From: Caldinitratiruptor microaerophilus
GTDB lineage: Bacteria > Bacillota > Sulfobacillia > Symbiobacteriales > ZC4RG38
Reading direction: 5' to 3'
NCBI RefSeq assembly: GCF_025999835.1
Contig: NZ_AP025628.1
Location: 1,736,001 to 1,800,000, forward strand
Length of the DNA stretch: 64,000 bases
Shown: positions 61,717-64,000 of the stretch, piece by piece
How the letters are laid out: each line of letters opens with the position of its first letter
Numbering within the stretch: the stretch's first letter is position 1
Program-made: the position numbers and the translations under genes
The notes under the pieces: generated by a model
The model's database searches: none
The model's input: only the letters and a program-made list of their open reading frames with translations
What the model was told of the DNA's origin: nothing

Positions 61717-62565
61717 TCACCGCAGAGCGCCGCGGGCGCGGGCATAGCGGCGGGCGGCGATGCTGGTCGCCAGCACGAGCAGGATAAGGACGGTGGCGCC
61801 GGTCCACGCCTGCCGGTGCCAGTCCTCGTACGGTGAGATGGCGTACGTGTAGATCTGCACCGGCAGGGAGGCCATCGGCTGGGTCAGGTCCAGCGACCAG
61901 AACCGGTTCCCGAGCGCCGTGAAGAGGAGCGGCGCCGTCTCCCCGGCGGCGCGGGCGATCGCCAGCATCGAACCGGTGACGATGCCGGGCAGGGCGGAAG
62001 GGATCACCACGGTGAGGATGGCCCGCCACCGCGTGGCGCCGAGGGCCAGCGCCCCTTCCCGCAGGGAGGTGGGCACGAGGCGGAGCACCGCCTCGGTGGT
62101 CCGCGTCACGGTGGGCAGCATGATGACCGCCAGCGCCAGGCTACCGGCGAAGCCGTTGAAGTGGCGGACAGGGACCACGGCCAGGGCGTAGACGAAGACC
62201 CCCACGACGATGGAGGGCACGCCGGCCAGCACGTCCGACCCGAACCGGATGGCGGACGCGACCCGGGTTTCACCGTACTCGCTGAGATAGACGGCGGCGA
62301 GGACCCCGAGCGGGATCGCCATCAGGGCGGCCAGGGAGACCATCACGATCGACCCGGCGATGGCGTTGGCCATCCCGCCGCCCGGCTCCCCCACCGGTCG
62401 GGGCATCGAGGTCAGGAACTCGAGCGTGAGGCCCGGCAGCCCCTGGCGGGCCGCGTAGAAAAGAATGCTCACAAGCGGTACCAGAACCACGATCGCCGCG
62501 GCGAACATGAGCGCTTCCATCAAGAGTCCCCGCAGGCGCCGCCCGCGGTGCCGGCTCCGCCTCAC
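61717..62565 (-). CDS. pstA: Phosphate ABC transporter permease PstA
   Basis: 282 residues, about six membrane helices. 'ANAIAGSIVMVSLAALMAIP', 'LGVLAAVYLSEY', 'SDVLAGVPSIVVGVFVYALA', and the coupling loop 'LREGALALGATRWRAILTVV'. GTG 62565 overlaps the pstC stop as GTGA. pstB is not downstream; the next gene converges. Confidence 0.95.
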   Translation of the reverse strand: MRRSRHRGRRLRGLLMEALMFAAAIVVLVPLVSILFYAARQGLPGLTLEFLTSMPRPVGEPGGGMANAIAGSIVMVSLAALMAIPLGVLAAVYLSEYGETRVASAIRFGSDVLAGVPSIVVGVFVYALAVVPVRHFNGFAGSLALAVIMLPTVTRTTEAVLRLVPTSLREGALALGATRWRAILTVVIPSALPGIVTGSMLAIARAAGETAPLLFTALGNRFWSLDLTQPMASLPVQIYTYAISPYEDWHRQAWTGATVLILLVLATSIAARRYARARGALR

Positions 62566-63551
62566 AGTACCCCACCCCCCAGGCTCCGGCCCCGCGTCAC
62601 CGACCAGATCAGCACCCGCGCGCCGATCCCCACGAGCAGGGTGACCCCGAATAGCACCAGCCCCACCTCCACGAGCGCCGCGAGGTGCACGTCACCGACC
62701 GCCTCCGCGAACTCGTTGGCGATCACGCTCGCCATGGTCTGCGCCGGTGACAGAAGGGACCTCGGGATCTCTGCCCGGTTCCCGATGACCATCGTGACAG
62801 CCATGGTCTCCCCCAGCGCCCGCCCGAGACCGAGGATGATCGCTCCCATGATGCCCGGCCGCGCCGCGGGTAGCAGAACCAGCCGGATCATCTCCCACCG
62901 GGTCGAGCCCATCGCCAGCGCTCCCTCCCGGAGGCTGTCCGGAACCGCCCGCAGCACCTCGCGGCTTACCGCCGTGATCGTGGGAACGATCATGATCGCC
63001 AGCACCACGCCCCCGGCCATCAGCCCCACGCCGAGGGGCGGGCCGCTGAACAGCGGAACAAAACCCAGGTGTTCCGAGAGGGGCACCTGTACGTGGTCCC
63101 GAAGCCACGGTGCCAGAACGAAAATGCCCCAGAGGCCGTACACCACGCTCGGAGCTGCCGCCAGGAGCTCCACCAGAAACGAGACCGGCTCCCGCAGCCG
63201 CGCGGGCGCCACCTCGGCCAGCCAGATGGCCACCCCGAGACCGGGCGGCCCGGCCAGGACCAGGGCCAGTGCGGAGGAGGCCAGGGTTCCGACCACGAAC
63301 GCCGCCGCACCGAACTCCTCCGCCACCGGGTCCCATTCCGCCCGCACGAGGAAGCGCCAACCGGTGCGGTCGATCGACGGGCCGGCCGCACGAACCATGC
63401 CAAGGGCCATCGCCAAGAGGATGAGCAGAATCAGCACGCCCGCCGCCAGGGTCAGCCACCGGAAGACCCCGTCGGCGCGCTGGCTGCGCAAGAACGCCTG
63501 CACCCGGCCCGCGCCAGTGCGCCGGGCCAGGGCTGCGGGTGGCACCTGCAC
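62562..63551 (-). CDS. pstC: Phosphate ABC transporter permease PstC
   Basis: 329 residues. 'FLVELLAAAPSVVYGLWGIF', 'IMIVPTITAVSREVLRAVPD', coupling loop 'SLREGALAMGSTRWEMIRLV', 'ALGETMAVTMVIGN'. About six membrane helices. GTG 63551 is preferred (GAGGTGAGAGG upstream). Partner of PstA in a heterodimeric membrane channel. Confidence 0.95.
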   Translation of the reverse strand: MQVPPAALARRTGAGRVQAFLRSQRADGVFRWLTLAAGVLILLILLAMALGMVRAAGPSIDRTGWRFLVRAEWDPVAEEFGAAAFVVGTLASSALALVLAGPPGLGVAIWLAEVAPARLREPVSFLVELLAAAPSVVYGLWGIFVLAPWLRDHVQVPLSEHLGFVPLFSGPPLGVGLMAGGVVLAIMIVPTITAVSREVLRAVPDSLREGALAMGSTRWEMIRLVLLPAARPGIMGAIILGLGRALGETMAVTMVIGNRAEIPRSLLSPAQTMASVIANEFAEAVGDVHLAALVEVGLVLFGVTLLVGIGARVLIWSVTRGRSLGGGVL

Positions 63552-63669
63552 GTACCTCTCACCTCGCAAGCTGGACGCTGGTGCGGGCCCTACGGATGTC
63601 CGGCAAGTGGAGGGACCGGACCGCCCCCCGTCGACCGGCGGCCCGGCCCCTGTTGTTGTGGATCGGAGG

Positions 63670-64000
63670 CTACTGGAGGAGCGGCTGCCCCTGGTAGGTG
63701 ATGGACTTGAGCTTGCCCTCGACGAGCTTGACGACCTCCGGGGGCAGAGGGGCGTAGAGGAGCTCGGGAGCCATCTTCTGGGCGTCGTGGGTCATCCACC
63801 ACAGGAGCTTCACGAGCGCCTCGCCCTTCGCCTTGTCCGCCTGCTCCTTGTAGACCAGGATGTAGGTGAAGGAGGCGATGGGGTAGCTCTTCTCGCCGTC
63901 CGGGTTCGTGATGCTCACCCGCAGGTCGGCCGGCATGTCCGCCGCGGCGCCGGCCGCAGCGGCCGAGGTGGTCTCGAGCGAGGGCTCGACGAACCTGCCG
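63670..64000 (-). CDS. pstS: Phosphate ABC transporter substrate-binding protein PstS, C-terminal part
   Basis: About 110 residues visible; the start lies beyond the window. 'SYPIASFTYILVYKEQADK', 'LVKLLWWMTHDAQKMAPELL' and 'YAPLPPEVVKLVEGKLKSI' are the typical PstS C terminus. Captures phosphate outside the membrane for PstCA. A 118-base gap to pstC contains no clear terminator. Confidence 0.95.
   Translation of the reverse strand, partial: GRFVEPSLETTSAAAAGAAADMPADLRVSITNPDGEKSYPIASFTYILVYKEQADKAKGEALVKLLWWMTHDAQKMAPELLYAPLPPEVVKLVEGKLKSITYQGQPLLQ

Overview
This is a roughly 70% GC chromosomal segment from a spore-forming Firmicute-type (Bacillota) bacterium. The evidence is a nearly complete low-GC-Firmicute style housekeeping order (yicC-remA-gmk-rpoZ-coaBC-priA-def-fmt, then yugP-rsmB-rlmN-stp-prkC-rsgA-rpe-spoVM, and rpmB divergent from asp23-fakA-recG), plus sporulation genes (spoVM, gerP-type genes), PyrR attenuation, a T-box and a CIRCE operator. 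High GC, many GTG and TTG starts, the LL-DAP aminotransferase route and a tungsten-type aldehyde oxidoreductase fit a Symbiobacterium/Caldinitratiruptor-like lineage. That assignment is an inference, not a search result.

Layout. 1-1241: trpE (cut by the window edge) behind a tryptophan T-box. 1262-3015: small heat-shock-type protein divergent from a GerPC-like and two GerPA/GerPF-like spore coat genes. 3039-8971: leftward asp23-fakA-recG-birA-aldolase. 9088-9353: rpmB. 9350-28038: a leftward block of about 19 genes in at least three transcription units: hslO with its own promoter; spoVM back to yugP; and fmt back to dapF. It covers lysine/cell-wall precursors (dapF, dapL), RNA metabolism, CoA, initiator-formyl handling, Ser/Thr phospho-signalling and ribosome maturation. 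28089-32520: oligopeptide ABC transporter (dppABC-like) with a DUF1028 protein. 32726-38619: Ca2+ P-type ATPase, an amidase with an extra N-terminal segment, and an aminotransferase. 38752-40763: two tandem GH130-type genes. 40760-43415: exported protein and aldehyde:ferredoxin oxidoreductase. 43630-48582: RqcH, malic enzyme, subtilase. 48590-51066: a selenocysteine-type PDO, leuB, and a zinc-ribbon gene under CIRCE. 51067-51676: no intact gene; a branched hairpin element and a decayed DUF1028 fragment. 51677-58919: adenine-deaminase-like gene and the PyrR-controlled pyrRBCKDE operon. 59157-61704: acyl-CoA/acetate CoA-transferase with palindromic operators and a TetR regulator. 61717-64000: pstS(partial)-pstC-pstA.

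Most notable: the two-thioredoxin-fold protein at 48590-49255 has an in-frame TGA exactly at the first Cys of its CxxC motif, with a SECIS-like hairpin placed as in E. coli fdhF, so it is most simply read as a selenoprotein. A zinc-ribbon (FmdB-type) gene has a perfect CIRCE inverted repeat overlapping its -35. spoVM (28 codons) and a 55-codon membrane protein are easily missed short genes. Many promoters in the window share an extended -10 (TGn), several with the variant hexamer TACCGT.
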